This document shows positions 32,552-44,191 of a stretch of DNA of 64,000 nucleotides, in pieces. The first letter of the stretch is position 1, and each line of letters starts with the position of its first letter. Both the position numbers and the translations under genes were made by a program. A model generated the notes under the pieces. The model was not told the DNA's origin. It made no database searches and was given only the letters and a program-made list of their open reading frames with translations. The DNA lies in the NCBI GenBank assembly GCA_032622095.1, contig CP136064.1:148678864-148742863 (forward strand). The letters run 5' to 3'. This stretch comes from Siphonodentalium dalli (lineage: Eukaryota > Mollusca > Scaphopoda > Gadilida > Siphonodentaliidae).

Positions 32552-35544
32552 GTAACTCTAAACATAACAAATACTTCGCTCTATTCATCCCTGAGTTCGC
32601 TTGGCGGTAATTGTAAGATTGTTTTACGATTGTACATTACATTTTTGGTCTATATCTGTCACATTTTGTTACTTTTTCTGTTCTTCCCTCGCTAAGATCC
32701 CCCGGAAACAGTCGAACGGTACTCGATATGGAATCGGTAAATCTCCACTGACTACTTAAGGTCGACCAGATACAGGAGAGATAACTCTAAATTCACACAA
32801 CGCAAAACAACTTTTACCTAAATGATTTAACCGTATATGCATTCTGAACTCCTCGACCTGTGACCTCTGAAACGGTAACGGAATCTGACGAGGTTTGCCG
32901 AATGACCGTATATGGTTACAACTTACAAGCAACTAATTATATAGAGTTACGCTTCTTGAATTTGTGTAGGGAAACTCGAGTCAGCATAAAAAATAAATTC
33001 TGGATGTTGATTATCATTGAGGGAAATATCCATAAGTACGTAAATATGGCGATCATATATGTTTAGATGTCCAGGAAGAGTCTGGTGGGGTCCCGAAGTT
33101 ATGGAAGGGGTCTGGCTATTTTTATGCTGCTGATTTTTGTGCATTAAATGCAAATGCAAATGGGGTAGTTGTGGAAATGCAAGATTATCTTGGAAAAAAA
33201 TAACGAAAAGGGCTCGTTTGCTGTTACAGACTGGTGCAGCGGATGACGTTCTAAGGGAAAATTGACCACTTGAAGTTCAAATAGGCTTAACCCATGGCCA
33301 GTGGGACTTTTAGTTAACACTGTCGCCTATGGAAAATAATTACTATTAGGTGTTTGTAACCTAGGCTATAGGCAGAAAATTCGCATTTTTCAGATATCGT
33401 TCAGGGCAGCGAATTTAGAAGCACTGATAAACAAAGTCTGTCTTGTTTTGTTGAGCTATTGTATTGTTACACCCTACTGACCCATTTTCAGATTATACGA
33501 GACAATTATTAACCCTCTGTCGCTGGAACTTCCAACTTTTTCAGGAGGCGTAATTTTCTGAAAATCATCAAATTTGTGCATATGGGTGGACCTTTAATGT
33601 TCAAAATAGCACGATCGAGGTGATGGAAGTTTTTCTAATAGGAATTCGACTCAAACTCCTAAAAAGTACTGAAATTTAAAGGGACATTCGCCTATCATTT
33701 AACCAAATCATCGTCGGATGGTGAAATTTTGAGGGGGGGGGGGGGTCTATTTCAAATCCAATTAAACATTGTACTGTTCGAAATGAGATAAATTCCTTAA
33801 GGCGTATGGTAGATATACGTAACTAGTTTTCAAAACTTATATATATGCCATTCTATCGTGTGCGTTATCCACGCGAGTTGGATTTTGCAAATTAAATTAT
33901 GATAAAAAACCGTGAAATTTGGGTGTGGTAACATTTGTGGTCATAATATTCCTATTAGTGAGTGGATGGACATGGGACATGCGACAATGTGCAGTATATA
34001 TGTCTATGACAATCATGACACGAGACATTAGTATCTGCTCTACTAAACTGTGCTTCCAGAGTTATCAGGATGTTGGTTAAAGGATTGCTGGGAGATAATA
34101 AGATGTCCAATGACTCCTATATTTCTATTGTATCACAGTAAAGCTTTGTTTTGGTAAAATTGGCGCGGTTTACGTGATAAAAGTTCGATTTTCATTACAA
34201 TTATAGGTTACAAGCAACTAATTATATAGAGTTATGCTTCTGGTGTGTAGGGAAACTTGAATCAGCATAAAAAAAAATTCTGGCTGCTGATTGGTTGATT
34301 ATCAATTAAGCGGGAACAGAAAATCATAGCCTACGTAAATATGGCGATCATGTATGTTTAGATGTCCAGGAAGAGTCTGGTGGGGACCCGAAGTTATGGA
34401 AGGGGTCTGGGTATTATTATGCTGCTGATTTTTGTGCAGTAAATGGGGTAGTTGTGGAAATGCAAGATTATCGTTTGAAAAAAATACCGAAAAGGACGCG
34501 TTTGTTGTCTCAGACTGGTGCAGCGGATGACTAATTAAATCACATTCTGTGTGAGATATCATAAAGCTGGGTACCCAAATGTAAATTTTTTTAAAGTTGG
34601 GTACCCAACTGAATATTAAAAAAAGCTGGGTAGTGGGTATCCAACTGACCGAAAGGGGGTGACACCGACCATTTCAGTTGCAGTGACGATCGATATATTG
34701 CACTTTTAAATATTTATTTATCGGACGTTGATTTATTTTAGCCTATAATATGATGCAGAAACTAGAATTATCGTGTTCTTATTCTAATAATATTTATATT
34801 GATATACAAATATTATATAAATACTGGATATTATTTTTTCATTTATATGTTGTGACATGCAGTTATTCCGTGAAAAACGTATTTCCACAAGCACTCTACT
34901 TTTCAAGTTGGTGTCGAGGTATGGTTCCCATCTAGAGGTCACCCCGAGATCCATATGAAGTTTGGTGATGATCAGATAAGGGAGTTGGCCTCTAAGATGC
35001 GCCGAAGGATTTAGTCATACAAAGAGTAAAATCCAAAACGGCTGTTGGCGACAATGTTTTTCAATGAAATACGAAAAATCTTGTATGACTCCCATCTAGC
35101 AGACTATAGTGGTCACCCAAAAGATCCATATGAAGTTTGGTGAAGATCGGTTGAGGAATGTTTAGAATATATATATATAAGTCTCCATATGAACGGCAGT
35201 TACACCACATCATCAAACTTGAATACCTCACACAGTTTTTATGAACTCTTCTCTAAAATAGTTTTGGTATGTCGTGGTGTTCGTCTGTAAATTCTTACTG
35301 ATTTTCACCAGAGACTGACGCAGCGTTATTCTAAAGTTGTCACAGTTCTTTTCTGTTCAGTTCAGAATATCCCTCCTTTTTTCATATTGATACAAGTTAA
35401 AATAAATATTAAGAACCTAGTTTTTATTGGTATTAAGATTATCATATACGGTTAAATTATTTAGGTAAAAGTTGTGTTGCATTGTTATGTTTAGAGTTAC
35501 CTGACTTGGAAGTGGGATAACTTTCTCTATGGGATATTACCAAT
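32552..35544. other. Diverged repeats, no gene recognised
   Basis: A ~325-bp repeat occurs at 32922-33247 and 34207-34530 (shared words ACAAGCAACTAATTATATAG, GTTTAGATGTCCAGGAAGAG and GACTGGTGCAGCGGATGA). A 38-bp stretch near 32804-32841 recurs inverted near 35447-35484. GATCCATATGAAGTTTGGTG occurs near 34949 and 35122. A G13 run is at 33733-33745. Short frames inside the ~325-bp repeats follow the repeats and look non-coding. Confidence 0.6.
34563..34655. repeat. Three ~35-40-bp units with GCTGGGTACCCAA; 14-bp palindrome
   Basis: AAAGCTGGGTACCCAA, AAAGTTGGGTACCCAACTGA and AAAGCTGGGTAGTGGGTATC follow each other with A/T-rich spacers. GTTGGGTACCCAAC at 34596-34609 is a perfect palindrome. Confidence 0.7.
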
Positions 35545-35548
35545 TTAA

Positions 35549-36017
35549 AGGTACTCAACCCGTAAAGAGGGTCCCCATCTCAACAGATTCCAACAACAAC
35601 AATCCGATCAGAGGGTCCTATATTACTATTTCTTTGGCTTTGGGGGTAAAAAATATTTGATTCGAGTCGAGGAACCCATCAAACAAAGCTCAGAGTTATT
35701 AGATATTGATTTTTCAAATTTGTTATGTTCTCGAGATTAGTACTAATAACTGCCGTAATCTGCTCTGGATGTGTACTCAAAATCTATTCAAACAGACAAG
35801 GATGAATAACTCTAAAATCAAGTGGTAATTTTAACGCAATTTTTACTGAGTTCTGGGCCAGATAGTATTCCCGATAATGAAAAATAATAGATTTCTAAAA
35901 TCGATATCTAACAAATCTGAGCTTTGATGGGTGACTTCCTCGACTCGAATCAAATATTTTTGACCCCCGAAGCCATTGAAATAGTAATTGAGAGGAGTTT
36001 TATCGGGTTGAGTACCT
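35549..36017. mobile_element. TTAA-type MITE, AGGTACTCAACCCG family (469 bp)
   Basis: TTAA at 35545-35548 and 36018-36021. Perfect 14-bp ends AGGTACTCAACCCG, with longer foldback arms sharing TATTTGATTCGAGTCGAGGA (inverted in the second half). Related copies: 28633-29072 and partly 27724. The minus-strand frame across 35843-36184 runs through this arm and is not a gene. Confidence 0.88.
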
Positions 36018-36901
36018 TTAACTGCCTTAATAGTGCAGCGGCCAAATCGGAAAAGAGCTCTAGTTTTCGAGATACCCCTACCCACGGTAGAACAAGTTAA
36101 AACTAACTTTTTTTGAAGGAGAAATATATACTGTAGACGAAAATGATAGTGAAAAATAACGGAATTGGTGGTGGCTATTCTCAAATTGACGATGAACGAT
36201 ACCCACCAGTGACTTTACCCAGAAATTAACGATTTTGGTAAAGTGAGCCCTGCGGCTATGTCCTAAGTTATTTTCCCACATTGTTGGTGTTAAAATGACT
36301 ACAGCATACCATATCTGTACCTGATATGCAAGAAGTGTTGGTTAATTTGGATTTTCGTGCAATTTGGAGCCGAAACATTTATTTTTTGTTGAAAAATCGC
36401 TCTTTTTCAAAAAAATTATATTTTTCGAACATTATCTTAGAAAAGTATATTGCAATAACATTGAAATATTTAGTTCATATGGTGTACTAGTTATCTAGCA
36501 AGCATATGAAGAAATAAGTTAACAAAAAGTTTGAACGGTTTGCGAGATATTGGATTTTAGCTACCCCTCCCCCAAACACGTTTTTGGTCGAAAAATATAC
36601 ATATTTTTGATAATGACATTATAAACATTTTGGAATTGATCTGAATCGGACCCAATATGAATCTTGTACTGAAAGTCTTGTCCAGATATGCCGTTTAATC
36701 GATTACAGATGTGTTCAGGCTTTCATACCCCCAGTTACAACAACAACAATGATTTTATTGATAACAGGTAATTTTGCATGCATTAACATCGATGTTAACT
36801 ACTAAAACCTTTGATATAAACAACATGTGACCAACTATATAATTCATATGGCTCAGTAGTTATCTGGACATCACTAGTAGAAAGAATTTGAGAGAAATTG
36901 A

Positions 36902-37529
36902 AGAATAACGGAATAGGTGGTGGCTATTGTCATCGACGATGCGCGACACCCTCCAGTGACTTTTTTCAGAAATTAACGATTTTGGTAAAGCGAGCCCTGT
37001 GGCTATGTCCTAGCCTATTTGCCCATATTGTTGCAGTTAAAATTACTACGTCATACCATACCTCTACATGATATGAAAAAAAGTGTTGGTTAATTTATAT
37101 TTTCCTGCCATTTGGAGCCAAAACATTTATTTTTAGCTGAAAAGTCGCACTTTTTCACAAAAATATTATTTTTCGAACATTATCATTCAAATGGATATTG
37201 TTATAATGCCCAAATATTTAATTCTTATGGTGAGGCAGTTATCTGCCAAGCATATGCAGAAAGAAGTTAACAGAAATTTAGAACAATTTGCGAAATAATG
37301 TATTTTAGCTATCCCTCCCCCAAACACGTTTTTGGTCGTAAAATTACATATTTTTGTTCAGAACTTTACCAAATTTCCCAATTGATCATACTGAGGCCCA
37401 ACATGATTCTTTTGCTGAAAATTGAGCCCGGGGGCATTGCTTAAGTGATTAAAGGCGTGTTCAGGCTTCCAGACCCCAAATTACAACAACACCGCATTTT
37501 ATTTGCTATTACACACAGTAAGTGTCGCA
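36902..37529. repeat. Second, diverged unit of the arm repeat
   Basis: Direct repeat of about 36160-36760 at a distance of roughly 750 bp (shared: GGTGGTGGCTATT, GAAATTAACGATTTTGGTAA, CCAAACACGTTTTTGGTCG). Non-coding. Confidence 0.75.
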
Positions 37530-37640
37530 TATCAATCAATCAATCAATCAATAGTTTATTCTCCAAAAAACAATAATGGTATACAGAGATTATAATAATT
37601 GGACAGGGGAAGGGAACCCAGCATGTCTGACGTATAGATG
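37530..37640 (-). mobile_element. 3' tail of a LINE/SINE-like retroelement
   Basis: On the minus strand GGAGAATAAACTATTGATTG ends in about five ATTG repeats (37530-37551). A 3' end with AATAAA-like sequence and a short tandem tail is typical of CR1/RTE-like non-LTR elements and their SINEs. How far the body extends above 37640 is unclear; no reverse transcriptase frame is present. Confidence 0.5.
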
Positions 37641-38209
37641 CACAAGTACTCCATTCTCGTTTAAGATAGAAATGCAGTAGTTTGAAGTTATGGCCAATTG
37701 AGTAATCACATTAAAACGTCCCCTCTCTGTCATTGTGGCAAATAGAAAAAGCATATCATTACTTTTTGGAATACAGTGGTCCTAAGACTGAACTTATATG
37801 CGCCATACTGAATGTAATTTTATCAGAAATACTCTTTTTATGTAGAGTAACTCAGTCATCGCGAAAATATTAAAATAGTTGATGGGGTTCAGACATTAAT
37901 CTCGAAAACAAAGCGATTTCCATAACGCTGCCATTTGTTAAAACTTCGTGAAAAGCATTAAAACCCCGCTGAGCGCGAAATTTACCACCACCAGATCGTC
38001 TGCAATCTCACGGCGACGGGCGTATCAATGACGAAAACAACATTATCTGCATGTGTTGCATTGCGTCCAATCAGCTCCAACGAAACTATGTGTATATCAT
38101 TGAATTCAATCAGTTCCAACTGGATTACATCATAATTTTCCCCATACAATCTCTCCCAGATAAATTGTTTACCTCCGGATAGAACTACCACATACTTATA
38201 TATCGCATA
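37641..38209. other. No gene recognised
   Basis: A 69-codon minus-strand frame (37982-38191) has balanced composition but no motif, no promoter and no recognised family. Confidence 0.4.
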
Positions 38210-38640
38210 GTTTCGGCCATAATATATGTTGATATTGAATTCATAATCCCTTCAGTACATGATCTGTTCAAGACTTCAAATAGGGTAGGGGTACATACAA
38301 CAGTGAACATTTGCCAGCCGCTTGTTGTGGAGTGCCACATGATGCAGACTTTCGGGAACCAACACATATGTATATTCTGATAAAAATTAACCTTTGGTCA
38401 ATCCCTCAGTTAATATTGGGGTCATATCATTTCACCATGTGGTGTCTTCCAAGACTTCAAATACAGTAGGGGTCCTCAAAATTTTGCCTTTCTTATTTTC
38501 CAGTCACTTTTCGTTAAGTGCTCATTCTTTCAGATCTAAATCCATCTATTTACATTGTGTACGTCCTTGTACAATTGACGCTTCGGCAGATATTGGCATT
38601 ATCCAATCAGATAACGGCATCTTTCGCTTTCACTGAGAGC
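38210..38640. repeat. Degenerate ~186-bp tandem repeat, two outlying units
   Basis: Two units (anchors near 38314 and 38501, 187 bp apart) of the repeat at 40560-42640. On the minus strand the first still reads T-P-T-L-F-E-V-L-N and W-H-S-T-T-S-G-W-Q. Confidence 0.65.
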
Positions 38641-39366
38641 CTAGCGTTATTTCCGGTAAGACATCAATGTTTGTTAATAGTGTAGCAACACTCGATATCG
38701 GCGGATGTTTGTTCGGATTAAACATCATTTTTTGTGTAATTAGCAAGACTATTAAATTTCATACTAAGTATCCGTGCATCACCTTGTCATCCAATCAGAA
38801 AATGTTGTCATTTATTCCTGGTTTGGTCATTAATTTCGACGCCCGGCGAGAGATTTCGTTTGTCTTATTAACAGTTCATACGGATAATTTGTTCGATGTG
38901 CACCAGAATATTTCCAAGCTGAGTCGGGTTTTCATAAAATGGTGAAAACGTATAGCCATGGGAGGTGTAACACTGACAATCGATACCCGGATAGATGTAT
39001 CGGAGCGAATTTTATTTCGCTTGCGAAGCCGAAAGTTGACATTGACAAACTATGTTATTATAATTGAATAGTTATTGTGTTCTTATATCTGACTGCTAGA
39101 AAATTTGAGTAAGCAGTTCATATGAGGTGTGTTCACAGTTCGTGAGCTGCAACTGATTATGGGATTACGTAATGATGTAATTATGTGCGAAATGGTGTCT
39201 TAGTCCCGGCCCAATAAAACCATGTTTAACAGGATCAATGTCATGCTAATCACCTTTGTTAATGAGTTGGCCAAATTACGAGACTGTCACTTACACCCTG
39301 TCTGCATTAGTAATGACGTGTGAAGTAATTGATTTATAATATGTGTTGTCTCAATGACAGTTATAC
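38641..39366. other. No gene recognised; nuclease exon not found here
   Basis: If the SWIM gene were complete, its downstream part would be expected here on the minus strand. I saw no frame with YqaJ-type motifs. A plus-strand frame at 38667-38945 has no recognisable feature. Confidence 0.35.
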
Positions 39367-39606
39367 CTATAATCAACAAGGGTCATCACACTTGGCTTCT
39401 TTCTTTGTCGAACAGTTGGAAGCCTGGCTTTGGTTACACATAACTTGGTGATAGCCACAGGCTCGATTTTGTCACCACGTGGAACAGACCACTGCTGAGG
39501 AACGGATGTGCATGTCAGTTCTGATGGAATATCTTTCAATCCATGTAGTTGCCATTGTTGTAATGAAAGAATAACACCCACCTCATGTGAACAACAACCA
39601 CTGTTT
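39367..39606 (-). CDS. SWIM zinc-finger protein (YqaJ-associated family), downstream exon
   Basis: Acceptor TTATTTTTTTTCAG before 39606 and donor AG/GTATAA at 39367/39366. It joins in phase with the exon at 40148-40585 (two bases there plus one here make Gly). The first residues supply the closing C-x-H of the SWIM motif. Then follow an L-Q-Q-W helix, C-T-S-V-P-Q-Q-W, a P-R-G-D-K motif and a Lys/Arg-rich linker ending in V-D-Y. I recognise this order from animal multi-copy proteins that join a SWIM finger to a YqaJ-type recombinase domain. That nuclease was not found downstream, so the locus is probably a fragment or its next exon lies far away. Confidence 0.72.
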
Positions 39607-39878
39607 CTGAAAAAAAATAATCCTCAGATGACAAGTATGTTGGGTAGGGCTGGGTGTATGTATTTCACAAAGTAAATCCTCCAAATATAACATTTTGGAA
39701 TTGGGATGAGTAAAGGTAATATAAGGTCAGCGCGTTATATAATATAGATATCAATTATCAATACAGAATCAGTGTGTATCAGCAGTTTTGGGCCCGATTA
39801 TGTCCATAAGAAGAAATGTACGTTACAATAAAAAACAATTCAAACGAGCAGCCTTGACGTCGCGCGTGATCACTGATC

Positions 39879-39897
39879 GGGGGGGGGGGGGGGGGGG
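39879..39897 (+). repeat. G19 homopolymer in the intron region
   Basis: Run of 19 G between the two SWIM exons. Length may be unreliable in an assembly. Confidence 0.8.
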
Positions 39898-40147
39898 CTT
39901 GACCAAAATCAATAGCAACACAAACGTTCCGAAGGTCATAGCATACGAACATAATACTAAAATGCATATAAACATCAAAATCACTCGTTATTAATAATAA
40001 GTTCTGAATTTACTGATCGGATATATATTCCACATAGGCCTATTGGTCGTATATAGTTTCGGCAAATGTATGGTTGATTGCACAGCACAAACGTGTATAT
40101 TCACAAAAAATAATGCAGCATTAAAAAGATATAATTATTACACTCAC

Positions 40148-40585
40148 CCAGCTTGACAAGAGCAGTGGACATCGGAAATATTCGATGAATCAACCTCGAA
40201 ATCGACCTGGTGTGGACTTTCATTTTTCCGCTGGCTTCGGTGACATTTTTCTCGAACAAACAGTTTATTTTCCAACTTATTTATTAACACGTTGTGCACA
40301 TAACCTTCACTATAGTATCTGAAACCTTGCTGATGGGATTTTAAAGACGTTTCCACCGAATTAAAAAAGATTTTGTCGAAATTGTCCGGCAAATCCGACA
40401 GAGCTCCTATGCGCGGCTTCACAGTTTCACTCATATTTAGCATCTGATGTCTTACCGCAGCCAGCTCTAAGAAATAATTAGCTGTAGGCGAGGTTAACGG
40501 CCGCTGGCCGAAAGGTGAATTAACTCGCCATTGTCCATACACGCAGTCAATGATGATATCGTTCCAGTCCGTGGTGTGTTCTAGT
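40148..40585 (-). CDS. SWIM zinc-finger protein (YqaJ-associated family), upstream exon
   Basis: About 146 codons open on the minus strand, ending at the strong donor GTGAGT (40147-40142). The C-terminal half has the SWIM layout: G-Y-V-H-N-V-L-I strand, basic stretch, V-D-F-E-V-D strand and C-S-C-Q-A-G, the first C-x-C. SWIM fingers bind DNA or protein. The acceptor chosen, after the pyrimidine-rich ATTACCCCCTTCCCAATTTT and AAG, is uncertain; the frame is open further, to 40629. The first ~25 codons lie in a unit of the ~186-bp tandem repeat, which is odd. More upstream exons are expected but not identified. Confidence 0.72.
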
Positions 40586-42640
40586 CTTAAAATTGGGAAG
40601 GGGGTAATACAAACATTAAAAAATCGCATTATTCATTTTTCAGTCGCTTTTTGTAAAGTGTCCCTGACTGTCGGGTATTAACCCATCTATAACACTTGTG
40701 TATTACTTTATAGAATAGCCATTTGTCCAGATCGTCCTTTGACCCTGAGGGCACATACATTCAGTTCGCGGTAGGTTCATGGTTTACATGGGGTAGGGGT
40801 CCCTTATAATTCGCCTTCATTGTTTGCCATCTGCTTTGTGTAAGGTGCCACGGTGTGTTCGCGAGACCATTCGGCCACAATCTCGGGTAATATGGATAGC
40901 TTATGCCTTGATCTAGTGGTGTGTTCAAGACTTCAAATAGGGATGGAGTCCCCTGAGAGTAAAATTTAGCCCTTTCATTTGCTGACCACTTGTTGTAAAG
41001 TGCCACAGGCTTTCGGGAAGCATCTCATCCATAACAGATTCGTATTTCCAGATAATAATCCCATTTGTCCACAACTTCAGTTAACATTGAGTGCATATAA
41101 TTTTTTTAAGACTTCAAGTTGGATAGTGGGGTCCTCAAGACATAGAAAATTCGCCTTCTTGTTTGCCAGCCGCTTTTTGTAAAGTGTTCCAGGATTTCGG
41201 GGGAACCAAATCACCCATATATCAATTAATAATTCCATGATAGCAATACCTTTCGATCACACACTCAGCTAAGTATGAGAGAATATAACTTCAGTTCATG
41301 CTCTGATCAAGATATTAAATGGGTTAACGGGGTCCCCCACAAAACAGTGAGTATTCGCCTTTCTCTTTCATCAACAACTTTTTGTAAACTAACCCAGACA
41401 TTCAAGACCCTGATATACTATACTCTTTATATAGCGTCCATTTCTCAACACACGCAGTTAATAATGGAAGCACATCCTTTCGGTCCATTGTGTGTCCCAA
41501 GACTGCAAATGGGGTAGAGTGGCCTAAAACATTACATTTCGTATTTGCCAGTCGCCTTTTGTAAAGTGTTCCATGATTTCGAGAACAAAACCACCCAAAT
41601 TGTAAATAATACATGAGAGCATATAGATTCGGTTCAGTGTGTGCTAAAGAGTTTAGAAGGGTTATGGGTACCCAAAACAGTGAGATTTCGCCTTCTCTTT
41701 GCTAGCCACTTTTTGTAAAGTGCCCCAGGCATTGGGAAGCCAGCCAACCCACCCATCGTGCACTGAAGAGGTATATTTCCTGAATTACATACCATTTGTC
41801 CATACCCCAGTTAATATTGAGAACATGCACATCCATTAGTGTGTTTAAGACTTTAATTGGGTAGGGCGCTTAAAGAAAATATTCAGCTTTGGTTATTGCC
41901 AGCCGCCTTTTGTAAAGTACCCTATGATTTTGGGAACCAATCTACCCATATAACATGTATATTCCCTGATATCACTACCTTTCGTTCACACTGTGATTTA
42001 ATAATAAAAGCATGAATATTCAGCGCTTGGTGTGTTCAAGAGTTTAAATGGGCATATAAAGGGGTCCCACAAAACAACAAATATTCGCCTTTGGAGTTTG
42101 CCATCCGATTTTCGTAAAGTGATAAAGGCTTTCGGGATCCAACCAACCCATCCATCAACATCATGTATGCGTCCCGATATTACTATTTTTTACCCACATC
42201 CTCAGCTAATATTTACAGCAATCATTTCAGTTAGTGAGTTGTTCAACTTTAACACTTCAATTGTGTAGGGGGGCCTAAAACAGCAAATTCGTCTTTCTTA
42301 GTTATCAGCCACTGTGTGTAAAGCGACACATGCACAACCCATCCATACAAATTATGTATTCTCTGATAGAACTACATTCCTGTCACACTCTCGGTTAATA
42401 TAGAGAATTAGAGATCATATAGCTTAATTTCGTATTACGTTGAAGTCTTTAAATTGGGTAGAGTGTTCTCGAAAATATATAGCAAATTCGCCCTTCACAT
42501 TTGCCAAGCAAAGTGCCACACTGTTTCGGGAACAAACCCATCCATAAACATTGTATATTTTCTTATGTAACTGTCCTTTATAATTACACGATTCTTAATA
42601 TTGAGATCATATTTTTTCAGTTCGTGGTGTGTTCAGGACG
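40560..42640. repeat. Degenerate ~186-bp tandem repeat (about 11 units)
   Basis: Anchor TTTTGTAAAGTG recurs near 40653, 40840, 40995, 41179, 41394, 41561, 41715, 41912, 42114, 42318 and 42518 (spacing 154-215). Each unit also has GTGTTCAAGACTTCAAAT, GGGTAGGGGTCC, ATTCGCCTT, TTTGCCAGCCGC and TTCGGGAACCAA words. On the minus strand one unit (near 40840-40950) still reads W-H-L-T-x-S-x-W-Q and T-P-S-L-F-E-V-L-N; most others are broken. It overlaps the start of the upstream SWIM exon. Confidence 0.8.
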
Positions 42641-43003
42641 TCTAATAGGACGGGGGAGCAACACTGATTTTGTTCTGTATGATTATGTTAGCCTATATTA
42701 TGTGTCGTCTAGAACAAATACTTCAGTTGCTCAAAGTCGATATGTGTTAATATAAAATTACATGTCATAAATAAAATATTGTGTTGTTGTTGTTGTAACT
42801 GGGGGTTTAGTTGGAAACCCGAGGTCATCTAAAACCACGCTCGCGATGTCTACGGATCAGGTTTTCATCACACGAATAATGATTAGATGCTCATTAGATT
42901 AATTTAGAAACGTCTGTGTTGTTATCATAAATATGTAGTTTTTCTACCAAATCGCGTCCGGGGGAGCGGTACCTAATTCCAATATCTTGAAAACCGTAGA
43001 CAA

Positions 43004-43870
43004 TTTCTGTCAAATTCTTTCTACTTGTGGTGTCCAGATAACTACTGAGCCATATGAATTACATAGTTGGTCAATTATTGTTTATAACAAAGGTTTTAGT
43101 ACTTAACATCGATGTTAATGCATGTAAATTTACCTGTTATCAATAAAATAATTGTTGTTGTTGTTGTAACTGGGGGTCTGCACGCCTGAACACATCTGTA
43201 ATCGACCAAACGGCATCGCTGGACAACACTTTCAGTACAAGATTCATATTGGGTCCCATTCAGATCAATTCGAAAATGTTTGTAATGTCATTATCAAAAA
43301 TATGTTGTTTTTTTCGACCAAAAACGTGTTTGGGGGAGGGGTAGCTAAAATCCAATATCTCGCAAACTGTTCAAAATTGTTGATAACTTCTTTCTTCATA
43401 TGCTTGTCAGATAACTACTTCACCATATGGACTAAATATTTCAATATTATTGTAATATCCGTTTGAATGATAATGTTCGAAATATATAATATTTTTGAAA
43501 AAGAGCGATTTTTCAACAAAAATTAAATGTTTCGGCTCCAAATGGCACGAAAATCTAAATTAACCAACACTTCTTGCATATCAGGTACAGATATGGTATG
43601 CTGTAGTCATTTGAACACCTACAATGTGGGCTAATAACTTAGGACTTAGCCGCAGGGCTCACTTTACCACAATCGTTAATTTCTGGGTAAAGTCCCTGGT
43701 GGGTATCGTTCATCGTCGATTTGAGAATAGCCACCACCAATTCCGTTATTTTTCACTATGATTTTCGTCTACAGTATATATTTCTCCTTCAAAAAAAGTT
43801 GGTTTTAACTTGTTCTACCGTGGGTAGGGGTACCCGACCACTTTTGGCGTTTGGCCGCTGTACTATAACT
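43004..43870. repeat. Right inverted arm of the 7.85-kb structure
   Basis: Inverted counterpart of 36024-36901. Short frames in it reproduce those of the left arm and are not genes. Confidence 0.85.
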
Positions 43871-44191
43871 AAAGTCTTTAGTTTAGTCACACACAGGGGT
43901 TTGTCAGAATGATAATAATAGTAATAATACATATTTACAAATAGAAACATAATAAAAGACAATGATTGCATCTATTGGGGATTAGTGATTTGACCTATAA
44001 ATTGTTATTTATAACTATTGCACTCGAAAATGGGAAACGGTAAACACGTTATCGATCGTTGCGATCTCCAGATTAGTGCTGGGCGATATGACAATATATA
44101 GGGTATAGCGGTTTTAAATTTGATATCGTCAATAATATCGTCTGAAATCAAAATATTGTAATGCCGTCCAGATTGTAATATTCTCCATGTA
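43871..44191. other. Transition to satellite; possible hAT-like end
   Basis: AGTGCTGGGCGATATGACAA near 44074 resembles ends of hAT-type elements of other animals, and ATATCGTC/ATATTGTA words follow to about 44160. No partner end or TSD was found. Confidence 0.25.

Larger units (their letters stand above)
36024..43870. mobile_element. ~7.85-kb structure with ~870-bp inverted arms
   Basis: 36024-36901 pairs with 43004-43870 inverted, with clear identity throughout (for example GGAGCCGAAACATTTA and GCATACCATATCTGTACCTG). A second diverged unit of the arm repeat follows inside on both sides (36902-37529 and about 42790-43003). The outermost shared words are ATAGTGCAGCGGCCAAA and ATAGTACAGCGGCCAAA. 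No TSD is apparent. It encloses the LINE-like tail, the ~186-bp repeats and the SWIM exons. It may be a transposon with long TIRs or two inverted copies of a dispersed repeat. Confidence 0.6.

Noticed and set aside
32860-34562. Frames of 68-86 codons in the ~325-bp dispersed repeat
   Set aside because: Frames on both strands of a non-coding repeat, with frame-breaking differences between the two copies.
37982-38191. 69-codon minus frame of protein-like composition
   Set aside because: Could be an exon, but no splice sites, motif or family were recognised; left as unassigned DNA.
38667-38945. 92-codon plus frame
   Set aside because: No ATG-context support, no recognised motif, and it opposes the SWIM gene orientation.
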